Assembly (NCBI RefSeq): GCF_030409875.1
Contig: NZ_JAUFQR010000001.1
Location: 3,782,001-3,846,000, forward strand
Reading direction: 5' to 3'
Source of the DNA: Chryseobacterium tructae
Lineage (GTDB): Bacteria > Bacteroidota > Bacteroidia > Flavobacteriales > Weeksellaceae
DNA: 64,000 nt
The notes beneath the pieces are model-generated. The model was not told the DNA's origin, made no database searches, and saw only the letters and a program-made list of their open reading frames with translations. Below are positions 45,816-57,252 of the stretch, piece by piece (position 1 is the first letter of the stretch; each line of letters opens with the position of its first letter). The translations under genes and the position numbers were made by a program.

Positions 45816-45852
45816 AAATGCGCTGTTCAAAAATTTTGAATGGCGCTTTTGA
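45815..45852. terminator. Terminator of the rtcB-linked operon
   Basis: GCGC-TGTTCAAAA and TTTTGAA-TGGCGC arms with A-run before and T-run after, immediately behind the stop codon. Confidence 0.75.
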
Positions 45853-45922
45853 TTTTAGCAGATGATTTTATCTCTCGCAAATTTTGCAGATAACGTAGAT
45901 TTATTTTTAAATTAAGGGTCAA

Positions 45923-46461
45923 TTATACATTTACTTTTTTGATGGAAAAATAATCCTCTTTAGCTTCAATAATCACTTTCTTTCCATAATCAATCTGAAT
46001 ATTGAACATGTTTTCTAATGGAAATTGTAGTACATTTTGAAGAATAAGGCGAATTACACCTGCATGAGCAATAATCAGAACTTTTTGAATGTCTTTTTTA
46101 ATAATCAGTTCATTCCAGAAGTGAAATACCCGAGTCTGCATTTCAATAAGACTTTCACCACCTGAAGCTTTTACATTAATGAAATCTTTATACCACGGAT
46201 CGATTTCCACTTCTGATATCTCCGTCCATTTCTTCAGTTCCCAGTCTCCGAAATTCATTTCCCGAAGTCTTTCATCAGTTGAATAATTAAACTTAAAATG
46301 TTCTGCTAAAAGACAGCATCGCTGTGCCGGACTTGAAATGACAAGCTCAAAATCTTCATCCAGATTCAGGTTTTCAAAATCTTTCTGATACTCTTTCCGT
46401 AAAGGTATTTCGGCAAACCCATAGCAAAGATTTTCCGGATTATCTACGGCAGTATGACGAA

Positions 46462-46477
<16 letters not shown>
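45923..46477 (-). CDS. cobC: Alpha-ribazole phosphatase / histidine phosphatase family
   Basis: 184 residues from the ATG at 46477; the longer frame to 46537 lies inside cobS. Histidine-phosphatase signature at the very start (IHLIRHTAVDNP, phosphate-accepting His) and IIAHAGVIRLIL near residue 137. REMNFGDWE is typical of CobC. It removes the 5'-phosphate in assembly of the cobalamin lower ligand. Overlaps the end of cobS by 16 bases, an operon arrangement. Confidence 0.85.
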
Positions 46478-48266
<1,789 letters not shown>

Positions 48267-48442
48267 TTAAATAGAGAAAGTGCAATATTAGTGAAATAAG
48301 GGGTATTTTGGGTCATGGATTAAGGATGGATTAGAGAGAAAATAGATAATAGACGAAGAGATGAGAGACATACATCCCGGATTTTAGATATTGAGCCTAT
48401 TAATGCCCGCCAACCTTAAACTTAGCACTCCCGAACACTCCT

Positions 48443-48490
48443 ACTCTAAAACTCTCAAACTCTCAAATTCTCAAATTCTACCACTCAAAA
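48443..48490. repeat. Octamer tandem repeat, array 1
   Basis: Six consecutive units of eight bases related to ACTCTCAA (ACTCTAAA, ACTCTCAA twice, ATTCTCAA, ATTCTACC, ACTCAAAA), in the gap between divergent cobT and rlaP. A longer array of a similar octamer lies at 51104. A 23-base block near 48342-48364 recurs inverted near 52495-52517. Confidence 0.7.
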
Positions 48491-48501
48491 ACACTACGTA
48501 A

Positions 48502-49299
<798 letters not shown>

Positions 49300-49308
49300 A
49301 AAAATAAA

Positions 49309-49923
49309 ATGAAAATATTTAATTTTTTCAAAAAGAAGGACACTCAGATTCCTCAAAAAGAAATTAAAAAAACAATTTTTCAAGAGGAAGAAGTACATGA
49401 ATTTGTTGAAAGAAGCCAATTCTTAAAAGAAGAAATGGGACTTGAAGTTCCTTTATCGGTCATTGAAACTTTCAAAAGGTATAATCTTCCAAAACACAAT
49501 TATTATAGCATTTTTTGGCATGTGGATGATGATAGCTTTATCATTTTTTATACGGAAGCTTTCATTGAATTAGTTGTTTGCCGATACAAAGATATTTATG
49601 GAGACGATGTAGATTTAACTGAATTATCAGAACAGCTCAATGAAGCCATTTATGAGTATCGTATGAAAGAGAAATGTTTTGACAGAACAAATCCCGATTT
49701 TGAGTTCATCAATGCATGTTATGAAGAGTTCAGAAAGTCCGGGCAAGAATTGATTATCACTATGGATCTTGGACATTATGATCATCTGGTTCTCAATCAT
49801 GAAGAAAAAGGCAATGTGGCAAATTGTATATCATCTTATCAAACAACAAGAGGAATACAGTATAAAGTTCTTACACAATTTAGGACTTTGCAAGAAGTTC
49901 TCAGAGAGACCTTAAAAGAGTAG
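49309..49923 (+). CDS. Protein of unknown function
   Basis: 204 residues, hydrophilic, no signal peptide. It begins with a basic KIFNFFKKKD stretch, then acidic helical segments (TIFQEEEVHEFVERSQFLKEE) and SIFWHVDDDSFIIFYTEAF. No family recognised. Ten bases after rlaP, so probably co-transcribed with it and with the broken second nucleotidyltransferase gene. Confidence 0.65.
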   Translation: MKIFNFFKKKDTQIPQKEIKKTIFQEEEVHEFVERSQFLKEEMGLEVPLSVIETFKRYNLPKHNYYSIFWHVDDDSFIIFYTEAFIELVVCRYKDIYGDDVDLTELSEQLNEAIYEYRMKEKCFDRTNPDFEFINACYEEFRKSGQELIITMDLGHYDHLVLNHEEKGNVANCISSYQTTRGIQYKVLTQFRTLQEVLRETLKE

Positions 49924-49985
49924 AAACAATAAATCTATTAAAAATCTCAGTTTATGAACCAGAAAACATATTCATCAGACATCGT

Positions 49986-51054
49986 ATGACCATCCAAGAC
50001 CTAAAAAATAAAAACCTCCTCCTCTTCGAAGCCATCTCCGGAAGCCGGGCTTTTGGGCTGGCAACGGAAACTTCAGATACGGATATCCGTGGAGTGTATT
50101 ACCTGCCAAAGGAAGATTTCTTTGGGCTGAACTACATTCCACAGATCTCCAATGAGACGAATGATATTACTTATTATGAAATTGGAAGGTTTGTGGAACT
50201 TTGCAAAAGAATAACCCTAATATTCTGGAGGTTTTGGCAAGTCCTGAAGATTGTATTCTGTGCAAACATCCGTTGATGGATTTGCTGAAACTGGAAGATT
50301 TTCTTTCTAAGCTATGCAAAGATACCTTTGCAGGATATGCCATTTCCCAGATTAAAAAAGCAAAAGGCCTCAACAAAAAGATCCTGAACCCTATCGACAA
50401 GGAGAGGAAATCGGTTCTTGACTTCTGTTTTATTCTGGATGGACAAGGTTCTGTTCCTCTGAAAAAATGGCTATTGGAAAATGAAAAAGTTCAGGAGAAA
50501 TGTGGATTAACGGCTATTGATCATACCAAAGGACTGTTTGCTTTATTCTACGATGATTCCCAAATATTGGGTTATAAAGGAATTATCCAGCATGAAGAAG
50601 CCAATCAGGTTTCGGTATCCTCTGTTCCAAAGAATGAAAAGCCTGATGCTTACCTATTCTGCAACCTGGATGCCTACTCCACTTACTGTAAAGATTACAG
50701 AGAGTATTGGAATGGGTAGATGAACGCAATGAAGATCGGTATAACGTTAACAAAACGCATGGGCAGAACTATGACAGCAAAAATATGATGCACACCATCC
50801 GTCTATTGCAGTCATGCGAACAGATCTTCACCACCCAAACCCTTCAGATCCGTGTAGAAAACCGGGATGAATTGCTGGATATCAAAGCCGGAAACAGGTC
50901 ATACGAAGCAATGATGCAAAAAGCTGAAGATCTGATTAGCTCCATAGAGTATCATTATTCTATCTCTGATCTTCTCAGTTCTCCGGATTTGGAGAAAACA
51001 ACCAAAATCCTGATCGAAATAAGAGAAAAACTATACAGGGATCATAAACAATAA
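49986..51054 (+). pseudogene. RlaP-like nucleotidyltransferase broken by two frameshifts
   Basis: Frame 1 (49986 to about 50205) holds the core EAISGSRAFGLATETSDTDIRG. At 50205-50210 a missing A moves reading to a second frame (KNNPNILEVLASPEDCIL) that runs to a stop at 50717. Near 50706 a missing G moves it to a third frame (EWVDERNEDRYNVNK) ending at 51052. Repairing both gives one protein of about 355 residues with PF10127 features and a helical tail. Two single-base deletions could be decay or assembly error. Confidence 0.75.
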
Positions 51055-51103
51055 GTAATAAATAATGAGTAATAATAGTGGGAAACTACAACAGTAACCT
51101 CCC

Positions 51104-51187
51104 ACTCTAATACTCTAATACTCTAATACTCTAATACTCTAAAACTCTAGCACTCTAGCACCCTAGCACCCTAGCACCCTAGCACCC
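51104..51187. repeat. Octamer tandem repeat, array 2
   Basis: About ten units of eight bases drifting from ACTCTAAT (four copies) through ACTCTAAA and ACTCTAGC (two) to ACCCTAGC (three) and a partial ACCC. It lies between the convergent broken nucleotidyltransferase and TfoX-like genes. Confidence 0.8.
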
Positions 51188-51191
51188 AAAC

Positions 51192-51536
51192 CTACTTCTT
51201 CTTGGAAGCCTTGGCAATTGGGTTATACTCCAGGCAGATCTTCATCCAATATTCAAAATCTTCCGGTTTCTGAAAGCCTATAGGTTCTACATAGCAATAT
51301 TCCTTTAACTGCTTTCCTCTCATAATCATGGGAAGAAAACCTGTTTTTTCTGCTACTTCTTCTTCCTTTTCGGGATTGTAGCGGCACATCAGATTGTCAT
51401 GACTGATATTAATACACATTTTATCATTCACAAGAAATGCCAATCCGCCAAACATTTTCTTTTCCTCGATTTTAATATCATCCACATTAGAAAGCCATTC
51501 ACGAACTCTGTCTGCTACTTCAATATTGTAAGCCAT
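51192..51536 (-). CDS. TfoX N-terminal-domain protein
   Basis: 114 residues. The TfoX/Sxy N-terminal domain is recognisable by KKMFGGLAFLVNDKMCINIS and MRGKQLKEYCYVEP. It lacks the C-terminal TfoX domain, as do many short homologues. Such proteins are thought to be regulators, but a competence role in this lineage is not established. Basic tail KASKKK. Confidence 0.85.
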   Translation of the reverse strand: MAYNIEVADRVREWLSNVDDIKIEEKKMFGGLAFLVNDKMCINISHDNLMCRYNPEKEEEVAEKTGFLPMIMRGKQLKEYCYVEPIGFQKPEDFEYWMKICLEYNPIAKASKKK

Positions 51537-51628
51537 GATGATTATATTTTATCTTAAAGATAAGGATTAATACAATTCAGTTTCCTTTGCGATTATATTT
51601 AAAAATAAAATTTTATTTAAATTAATTA

Positions 51629-51657
51629 TTGTTTTACGATAATTAATTATACATTTG
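51629..51657 (+). promoter_or_regulatory. Promoter of the DUF2975/HTH operon
   Basis: TTG at 51629-51631, 18 bases, TACATTTG at 51650-51657: a good flavobacterial -33/-7 pair, with the ATG at 51681 about 24 bases later. Confidence 0.65.
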
Positions 51658-51680
51658 CAATACTAATTAATGATCGTGAT

Positions 51681-52196
51681 ATGAATCAGACCAAAATCAT
51701 TTCCCGTATTTTATTTTATATCTGTACACTTTTATCAGCCGGATATTTAATAACCATGCTGTATGCTGTGCTCTGCCTTACAACCGGTTTTTCTGTGATC
51801 CCTTACGGCAATGGCCAGTATCTTCATATCAATTATCCGTTTACAGAACAGCCATTTCTGAATATAGAAGATCATTATCCCTATATTATTTTTTCATTCC
51901 TGCTGGTTTTAATTTCCTATGGAATTTTTTTCTGGTTTTCAGCAAAAGTTTTCAAGGTATTTTTCCAGCCAAAGCTTTTTACAAAGGAACATATCCTGCA
52001 ACTTAAGAGATTTTATCTGTATAATATTTTCATCCCACTTCCACTGGTTATTATCGCGAGTTTCTTTGTGGAAGTAGAAAGTATCATATGGGGACTGGTG
52101 TTTATTCACTTTATGCTTGGAATTTTCTGTCTGTTTCTTGCAAATATCTTTAAGCAAGGACTACATTTGCAAAACGAACAAGACCTATTTATTTAA
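51681..52196 (+). CDS. DUF2975-family membrane protein
   Basis: 171 residues with four transmembrane segments (about 10-32, 58-80, 108-130 and 135-157), matching DUF2975. Function unknown. It is followed two bases later by a small HTH regulator, a conserved pairing in many bacteria. Confidence 0.85.
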   Translation: MNQTKIISRILFYICTLLSAGYLITMLYAVLCLTTGFSVIPYGNGQYLHINYPFTEQPFLNIEDHYPYIIFSFLLVLISYGIFFWFSAKVFKVFFQPKLFTKEHILQLKRFYLYNIFIPLPLVIIASFFVEVESIIWGLVFIHFMLGIFCLFLANIFKQGLHLQNEQDLFI

Positions 52197-52198
52197 AA

Positions 52199-52402
52199 AT
52201 GCCAATTATAGTCAACTTAGATGTCATGTTAGCCAAAAGAAAAATGCAGAGTAAAGAATTGGCAGAAAAACTGGGAATTACTCCCGTCAACCTTTCCATT
52301 CTTAAAACTGGAAAAGCCAAAGGCGTTCGTTTTGATACTCTGGAAGCCATCTGCAAAATCTTAGAATGCCAACCGGGAGATATTCTCGAGTTTAAAGAAT
52401 AA
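52199..52402 (+). CDS. Small HTH regulator (Cro/C1, YozG-like)
   Basis: 67 residues forming one helix-turn-helix domain: MLAKRKMQSKELAEKLGITP, SILKTGKAKGVRFDTLEAIC and CQPGDILEF. Likely autoregulates the DUF2975 operon; partner gene directly upstream. Confidence 0.88.
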   Translation: MPIIVNLDVMLAKRKMQSKELAEKLGITPVNLSILKTGKAKGVRFDTLEAICKILECQPGDILEFKE

Positions 52403-52596
52403 AACTTTATCAATTAAGGTTCATAATTCGAGATGTAAAGGTTGTGAGACTTTGATCATTCGATCTGGGTTTCTTTATTCAGCCTTTCCATCCCTCATCT
52501 CTTCGTCTATTATCTAGACGTATCCGGTCTTAATACTCAACCTAACAGTAGTCCTCAACAGGATTACCTATTCTTCTATTCCCCAAACACAACACT

Positions 52597-53466
52597 ATGA
52601 ATACTTTATTAATCAACAACCTTAATCTTACTTACAATGGTTTTCAAGCCATTAATAACATTTCCTTAGAGATCAACAATGGAATGTTCGGACTTTTAGG
52701 CCCCAATGGAGCCGGAAAATCATCCCTAATGAAAACAATTGTAGGATTGCAAAGCCCAACTTCGGGAAGTATTATTTTTAATGATATTGACATTGTTAAA
52801 AATCCGGAATATATCAAACAAAATCTGGGATTTCTGCCTCAGGATTTTGGCGTATATCCTAAAGTTTCAGCCTATGATCTTTTAGAACACATTGCTGTAC
52901 TGAAAGGAATTTCAGATAAAACACATCGTAAAAATCAGATCTTAAATCTGTTAGAAAAAGTAAATCTTTTAGATTTTCAGAACAAAGAAGTTCATACGTT
53001 TTCCGGTGGGATGAAACAGCGTTTTGGAGTCGCTCAGGCACTCTTGGGAAATCCTAAAATTATTATTGTAGATGAGCCCACAGCAGGATTGGATCCGGAA
53101 GAAAGAAACCGCTTCAACATTCTGCTCAACGAAATTAGCCAGGAAGTCATCGTCATTCTCTCTACCCACCTCGTGGAAGATGTGAGAAACCTTTGCTCGG
53201 AAATAGCTATTATGAACCATGGAGAGATTCTCAGAAAAGGCGTACCTCAAAAACTCATGACCGAACTAGAAAATAAAATCTGGTCAAAATCTTTCGAAAA
53301 AAATGAAACGGAAAGCCAATATTCAAAGCATGAAGTCATCAGCAGACAATTGATAGAAAGAAAACTTCATCTTACTGTTTTTGCTGAAGAACCATCTTTA
53401 GATTTTACTCCTGTAACTCCTTTACTAGAGCATTTTTACTTTTATACTTTAACTCAAAAACCTTAA
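52597..53466 (+). CDS. ABC transporter ATP-binding protein
   Basis: 289 residues. Walker A LLGPNGAGKSSLMK near residue 34, signature FSGGMKQRFGVAQALLG near 133, Walker B IIIVDEPTAGLDP near 153, H-loop STHLVEDV near 192. A C-terminal extension of about 70 residues follows. It energises the permease/peptidase fusion encoded two bases downstream. Cargo unknown. Confidence 0.92.
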   Translation: MNTLLINNLNLTYNGFQAINNISLEINNGMFGLLGPNGAGKSSLMKTIVGLQSPTSGSIIFNDIDIVKNPEYIKQNLGFLPQDFGVYPKVSAYDLLEHIAVLKGISDKTHRKNQILNLLEKVNLLDFQNKEVHTFSGGMKQRFGVAQALLGNPKIIIVDEPTAGLDPEERNRFNILLNEISQEVIVILSTHLVEDVRNLCSEIAIMNHGEILRKGVPQKLMTELENKIWSKSFEKNETESQYSKHEVISRQLIERKLHLTVFAEEPSLDFTPVTPLLEHFYFYTLTQKP

Positions 53467-53468
53467 TC

Positions 53469-56400
53469 ATGAATGCCCTACTATCCTTTGAAATCCAACG
53501 CAACACAAAGCATTGGCTTACCTATCTTATTGCCATAATTCTGATATTTTCAGGTATTTTTTGTGGCAACCAATTCAACCTTTCTGTAGGAGAAGGAATC
53601 TATCTAAATTCACCTTATACGATTGGGTTTATGATTGGCATGCTAAGCCTTTCTATCATATTTTTAGCAACAATTTTTGCTTTACAAATTTTATTTAAAG
53701 AGCGAGATTCAAAGTTTGATATCATGTTGTTTTCATATCCGCTTTCCAAAGAGACTTATCTAAAGGGTAAATTCCTGATCTATTTTTCACAAACCTTTTT
53801 AAGTTTTTCTTTTTTAATACTCGGATTTATAGTCGGCCAAAACGTTCGTTCAGGAAGTGAAATGCAGCCTGATTTCAACTTGGAGTATTACCTCTACCCT
53901 TTACTGATTTTTGGACTGGTCAATAGCCTTTTAGTCTGTAGTTTTCTTTTTCTGCTTTCAATGGTTATCAGAAAAAAACTTTTAGTGGTAGTAGGCGGGT
54001 TGATGCTTTATGTTTTCTATATGATTATTTTACTGTTTTCCAATTCTCCCTTTATGGCAGGAAGTCTGCCACAATCATTAGAAGCTCAGCAATTTTCAGC
54101 CATAGTCGATCCTTTCGGATTATCTTCTTTTTTTCAGCAATCCAGACTATTAACTGCAACACAGAAAAATACACATATTACCTCTTTTACAGGCTATTTG
54201 CTATTGAACCGAGTCTTTTATCTGATCTTATCAGCTGGATTTTGGATTCTTTGTCTGAAACAATTTTCCTTTTCTAATATTTCAGGACAAAAACTAAAAA
54301 AGGCACCTTTAAAAACCGACGATCAGCCAAGGGCTTTCAAATCTGAATATGCTGCCGTACTACCTGATTATGGAAGATCATCTTTAGTACAATCAATACT
54401 ATCCTTTGCAAAAATTGATTCCATTTATTTATTCAAAAGTATTACTGTTCCTGCCGTTTCCATACTCCTCATATTTTCTGTAGGAATGGAAATGTATGCT
54501 GAAATTGAAAAAGGAATTCGTATTCCTCAAAAATATGCCAGTTCGGGACTTATGGCTACCACCATTTCAGAAAATTTTCACTTGTTAGGCTTATTTATTG
54601 TCGCTTATTTTCTCAATGATTTGTATTGGAGATCCCGTTCATCGGGCTTTTTTCTCATTGAGAATAGTACTTCTTTTTCCAAAAATAAATTAGCCGGACA
54701 TTTTCTCTCCATCAGTATTCTCTTATTTTTCTTTACAGGGATTTTAATTCTTGAAGGAATTATTTTTCAGGCTGCCTATCATTACTTTCATATTGATTGG
54801 AATGCCTATCTCGCAGTTTTTCTTTTCAATACATTTCCTTTGCTCTTATTTTCTGGTTTTATTTTACTGATCAATGACAGACTCCCTCATAAATTTGTGG
54901 CACTCGGACTCTCTGTTTTTGCTGTTCTCATCCTTGCGAGCCCGGTTTCAAGTAAGACTCTTTCTTACCCTCTTCTTAGAATATTCTCAGATTTTAAAGG
55001 CAGCTACAGTGATTTTAACGGGTATGGAAGTTATACAAAAGCTATTGGAGAAAGGCTTTTATTTGGAACTGGAATAATAGCTTTTTTATGGACAATTAAT
55101 GAATGGGTAAAGCATAAAAAATTCAGCCTTACAATCTCTATATTCTCTATTATTTTACTCATTTTCGGAACCACAGCCGGCAGTCACTTTATAACAGGTT
55201 ATGTTTCTAAAGATCATGAAACAGAAATTCTAAATTCTGTTCAATATGAAAAATATTTTCTAAAGTATGAAAACATCCCGCAGCCTGACATTACAGATGT
55301 TAAGACAGAAATACAATTGAACCCCATTGAAAATTCCTATGTGATCATCGGGACTTATATCCTGAAAAATCAAACTGAAAAATCCATCCATAAAATCCTA
55401 ATCAATTTCCATCCTGACCTGAAATTGGAATCTGCTATTTTTAAAACTGAGACTGAAATAATCCGTCTCAATCACAATACGCCTGAAGTTTCATTAAAAA
55501 ATGCTTTACAACCCAATGATACTGCTGTTTTACATTTTAAAATATCTTATCAATGGTATCCCGTCAATGGCCATCAGTCTTTCAATGCTATTATACAAAA
55601 TGGTTCATTCATGAGAATTAGCAGGTACTATCCTACCATTGGCTATCAAAAAGATGATGAAATTCAGGATCAGCATACTCGAAATCAATATCAACTTGGA
55701 AAACGAGATGCGCTGAAAAGACCTGAAGCTCCTGAGGTATTGAAAAAAGATTTTATTAATCTGGATATGATTATTTCAACTCAACAGAATCAAACTGCTA
55801 TAGGAACCGGAGATCTTGTCAAAAAATGGAAAAGCTCAGGCCGGAATTACTTCCAATATAAAGCAGAAAATATTCCTTTCCGTTTTGCTGTTTCTTCCGC
55901 TGAATATGAGGTAAAAAGTATCCGTTATAAAGGAATTAATGTAAATGTATTCTATCATAAAAGTCATTTTGAAAATGTAGATCATCTCCTTAAAAATGCT
56001 CAGCTTACTTTGGATTACTGCCAGCGAAATTATGGGCGATATCCCTTTAAAAGCATCAATTTCACCGAAATATCCTCTTTTACCAAAGGCTTTGCGGCTA
56101 CAGCTTATCCTTCTGCCATCTTCATGCCTGAAGATATGGTTTTTCATGCCAATATTCATGCTGATCAAAAACAGGATGTTATCAATGAACTGGCCGGACA
56201 CGAGCTTTCCCATCTATGGTGGGGAAACAGCCAAATAGATCCTGATTATAGAGAAGGTTCGGTAATGCTTACAGAAACGCTGGCCATGTATACGGAAATG
56301 ATGCTCTACAAGCAGATGCATGGAAATGTAAAAATGAAAGAAAGGCTACAAGTACACCAGCAAATTTATGATAATGAAAAAGGGCTTTCTGAAGATCTTC

Positions 56401-56636
56401 CTATCTACAGAGCGACAGGAGATGTTCCTCATATTTCTTATTCTAAAGGAGCTGTGGCTATGGTGCAATTAAGTGAGATTCTTGGTGAAGATAAAGTAAA
56501 TACTGCATTAAAGAATTTTCTGTATCATAATCCATATCCTAAAAAACCCACTTCAATGGATCTGCTCAACGAATTTTATAAGGTCACCCCATCTGATAAA
56601 AAACTACAAATCGATCAGTTATTTAAAAATAAATGA
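53469..56636 (+). CDS. ABC permease fused to an M1-family aminopeptidase domain
   Basis: 1055 residues. The N-terminal 560 residues hold about twelve transmembrane helices in ABC-2 style, including IILIFSGIFCGNQF and a QILFKERDSKFD loop. The C-terminal part is an M1 metallopeptidase-like domain: HELSHLWWGN near residue 911 (HExxH) and ETLAMYTEM 18 residues later supply the three zinc ligands. The GxMEN motif is altered (FAATAYPSAIFMPED), so the substrate preference may differ. Predicted inner-membrane protein with the peptidase in the periplasm. Works with the ATPase upstream. Confidence 0.88.
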   Translation: MNALLSFEIQRNTKHWLTYLIAIILIFSGIFCGNQFNLSVGEGIYLNSPYTIGFMIGMLSLSIIFLATIFALQILFKERDSKFDIMLFSYPLSKETYLKGKFLIYFSQTFLSFSFLILGFIVGQNVRSGSEMQPDFNLEYYLYPLLIFGLVNSLLVCSFLFLLSMVIRKKLLVVVGGLMLYVFYMIILLFSNSPFMAGSLPQSLEAQQFSAIVDPFGLSSFFQQSRLLTATQKNTHITSFTGYLLLNRVFYLILSAGFWILCLKQFSFSNISGQKLKKAPLKTDDQPRAFKSEYAAVLPDYGRSSLVQSILSFAKIDSIYLFKSITVPAVSILLIFSVGMEMYAEIEKGIRIPQKYASSGLMATTISENFHLLGLFIVAYFLNDLYWRSRSSGFFLIENSTSFSKNKLAGHFLSISILLFFFTGILILEGIIFQAAYHYFHIDWNAYLAVFLFNTFPLLLFSGFILLINDRLPHKFVALGLSVFAVLILASPVSSKTLSYPLLRIFSDFKGSYSDFNGYGSYTKAIGERLLFGTGIIAFLWTINEWVKHKKFSLTISIFSIILLIFGTTAGSHFITGYVSKDHETEILNSVQYEKYFLKYENIPQPDITDVKTEIQLNPIENSYVIIGTYILKNQTEKSIHKILINFHPDLKLESAIFKTETEIIRLNHNTPEVSLKNALQPNDTAVLHFKISYQWYPVNGHQSFNAIIQNGSFMRISRYYPTIGYQKDDEIQDQHTRNQYQLGKRDALKRPEAPEVLKKDFINLDMIISTQQNQTAIGTGDLVKKWKSSGRNYFQYKAENIPFRFAVSSAEYEVKSIRYKGINVNVFYHKSHFENVDHLLKNAQLTLDYCQRNYGRYPFKSINFTEISSFTKGFAATAYPSAIFMPEDMVFHANIHADQKQDVINELAGHELSHLWWGNSQIDPDYREGSVMLTETLAMYTEMMLYKQMHGNVKMKERLQVHQQIYDNEKGLSEDLPIYRATGDVPHISYSKGAVAMVQLSEILGEDKVNTALKNFLYHNPYPKKPTSMDLLNEFYKVTPSDKKLQIDQLFKNK

Positions 56637-56672
56637 TCATCAATAATTTAATGTAAAATGCTTCTATGAAAG

Positions 56673-56709
56673 TAAAAATGCCAAATCCAATCTCAGATTT
56701 GGCATTTTT
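56673..56709. terminator. Terminator after the ABC-M1 operon
   Basis: AAAAATGCCAAATC and its complement around an eight-base loop, with a T-run. Confidence 0.85.
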
Positions 56710-56764
56710 AATAAAATTATTTTTCAGGGAGTTGTAACAAAATAAATATTGCCTCAACAAATTA

Positions 56765-56793
56765 ATTGATATATCAATAATTGATAAATCATT
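56765..56793. promoter_or_regulatory. Palindromic operator before the marR-type gene
   Basis: ATTGATATATCAAT (56765-56778) is a perfect 14-base palindrome, directly followed by TTGATAAATCA, an imperfect second copy. The start codon of the MarR regulator is 28 bases beyond the first site, so autoregulation is likely. Confidence 0.55.
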
Positions 56794-56806
56794 TTAATAT
56801 CAAAAT

Positions 56807-57247
56807 ATGGAAAAATTAAATTCAATCATATTCTACAATATAGACAAAGCCATCAGAGCCTATAGAAACTATGCACAACGTCAACTGAAAGCTAATGGTT
56901 TTACCATAACCATTGATCAGTGGCTTATCATCAAAGCTATTCTGGAAAACCCGGGAATTACCCAGAATGAAATTGGTGATCTTGTTTTTAAGGACAATGC
57001 GTCTGTGACGAGAATTATTGATTTAATGGTAAAATCCGAATATATCATAAGACATATTCATCCTGATGACCGCAGAAAAACCAATCTGGAAGTAACAGAT
57101 TCCGGAAAGAAGGTGATCAAAAAGGTTCAGAATATTGTTGAAAACAACCGTGAGATTGCTTTAAAAGGGGTTTCAAAGGAAGAACTAGAAATGATGTATT
57201 CAGCTTTACTGAAAATTTCAGAAAACTGTCTAACTTCTAAAACATAA
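56807..57247 (+). CDS. MarR-family transcriptional regulator
   Basis: 146 residues. Winged HTH: ITIDQWLIIKAILENPGITQNEIGDLVFKDNASVTRIID (key features: recognition helix NASVTRIIDLM) and wing HIHPDDRRKTNLEVTDSGKK. C-terminal helices for dimerisation. Lies 5 bases before a TonB-dependent receptor gene and behind a palindromic site; probably represses both genes. Ligand unknown. Confidence 0.9.
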   Translation: MEKLNSIIFYNIDKAIRAYRNYAQRQLKANGFTITIDQWLIIKAILENPGITQNEIGDLVFKDNASVTRIIDLMVKSEYIIRHIHPDDRRKTNLEVTDSGKKVIKKVQNIVENNREIALKGVSKEELEMMYSALLKISENCLTSKT

Positions 57248-57252
57248 ACACT

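Noticed and set aside
51192..51536. Competence regulator tfoX
   Set aside because: Only the N-terminal domain is present, so a role in competence cannot be claimed and no gene symbol is given.
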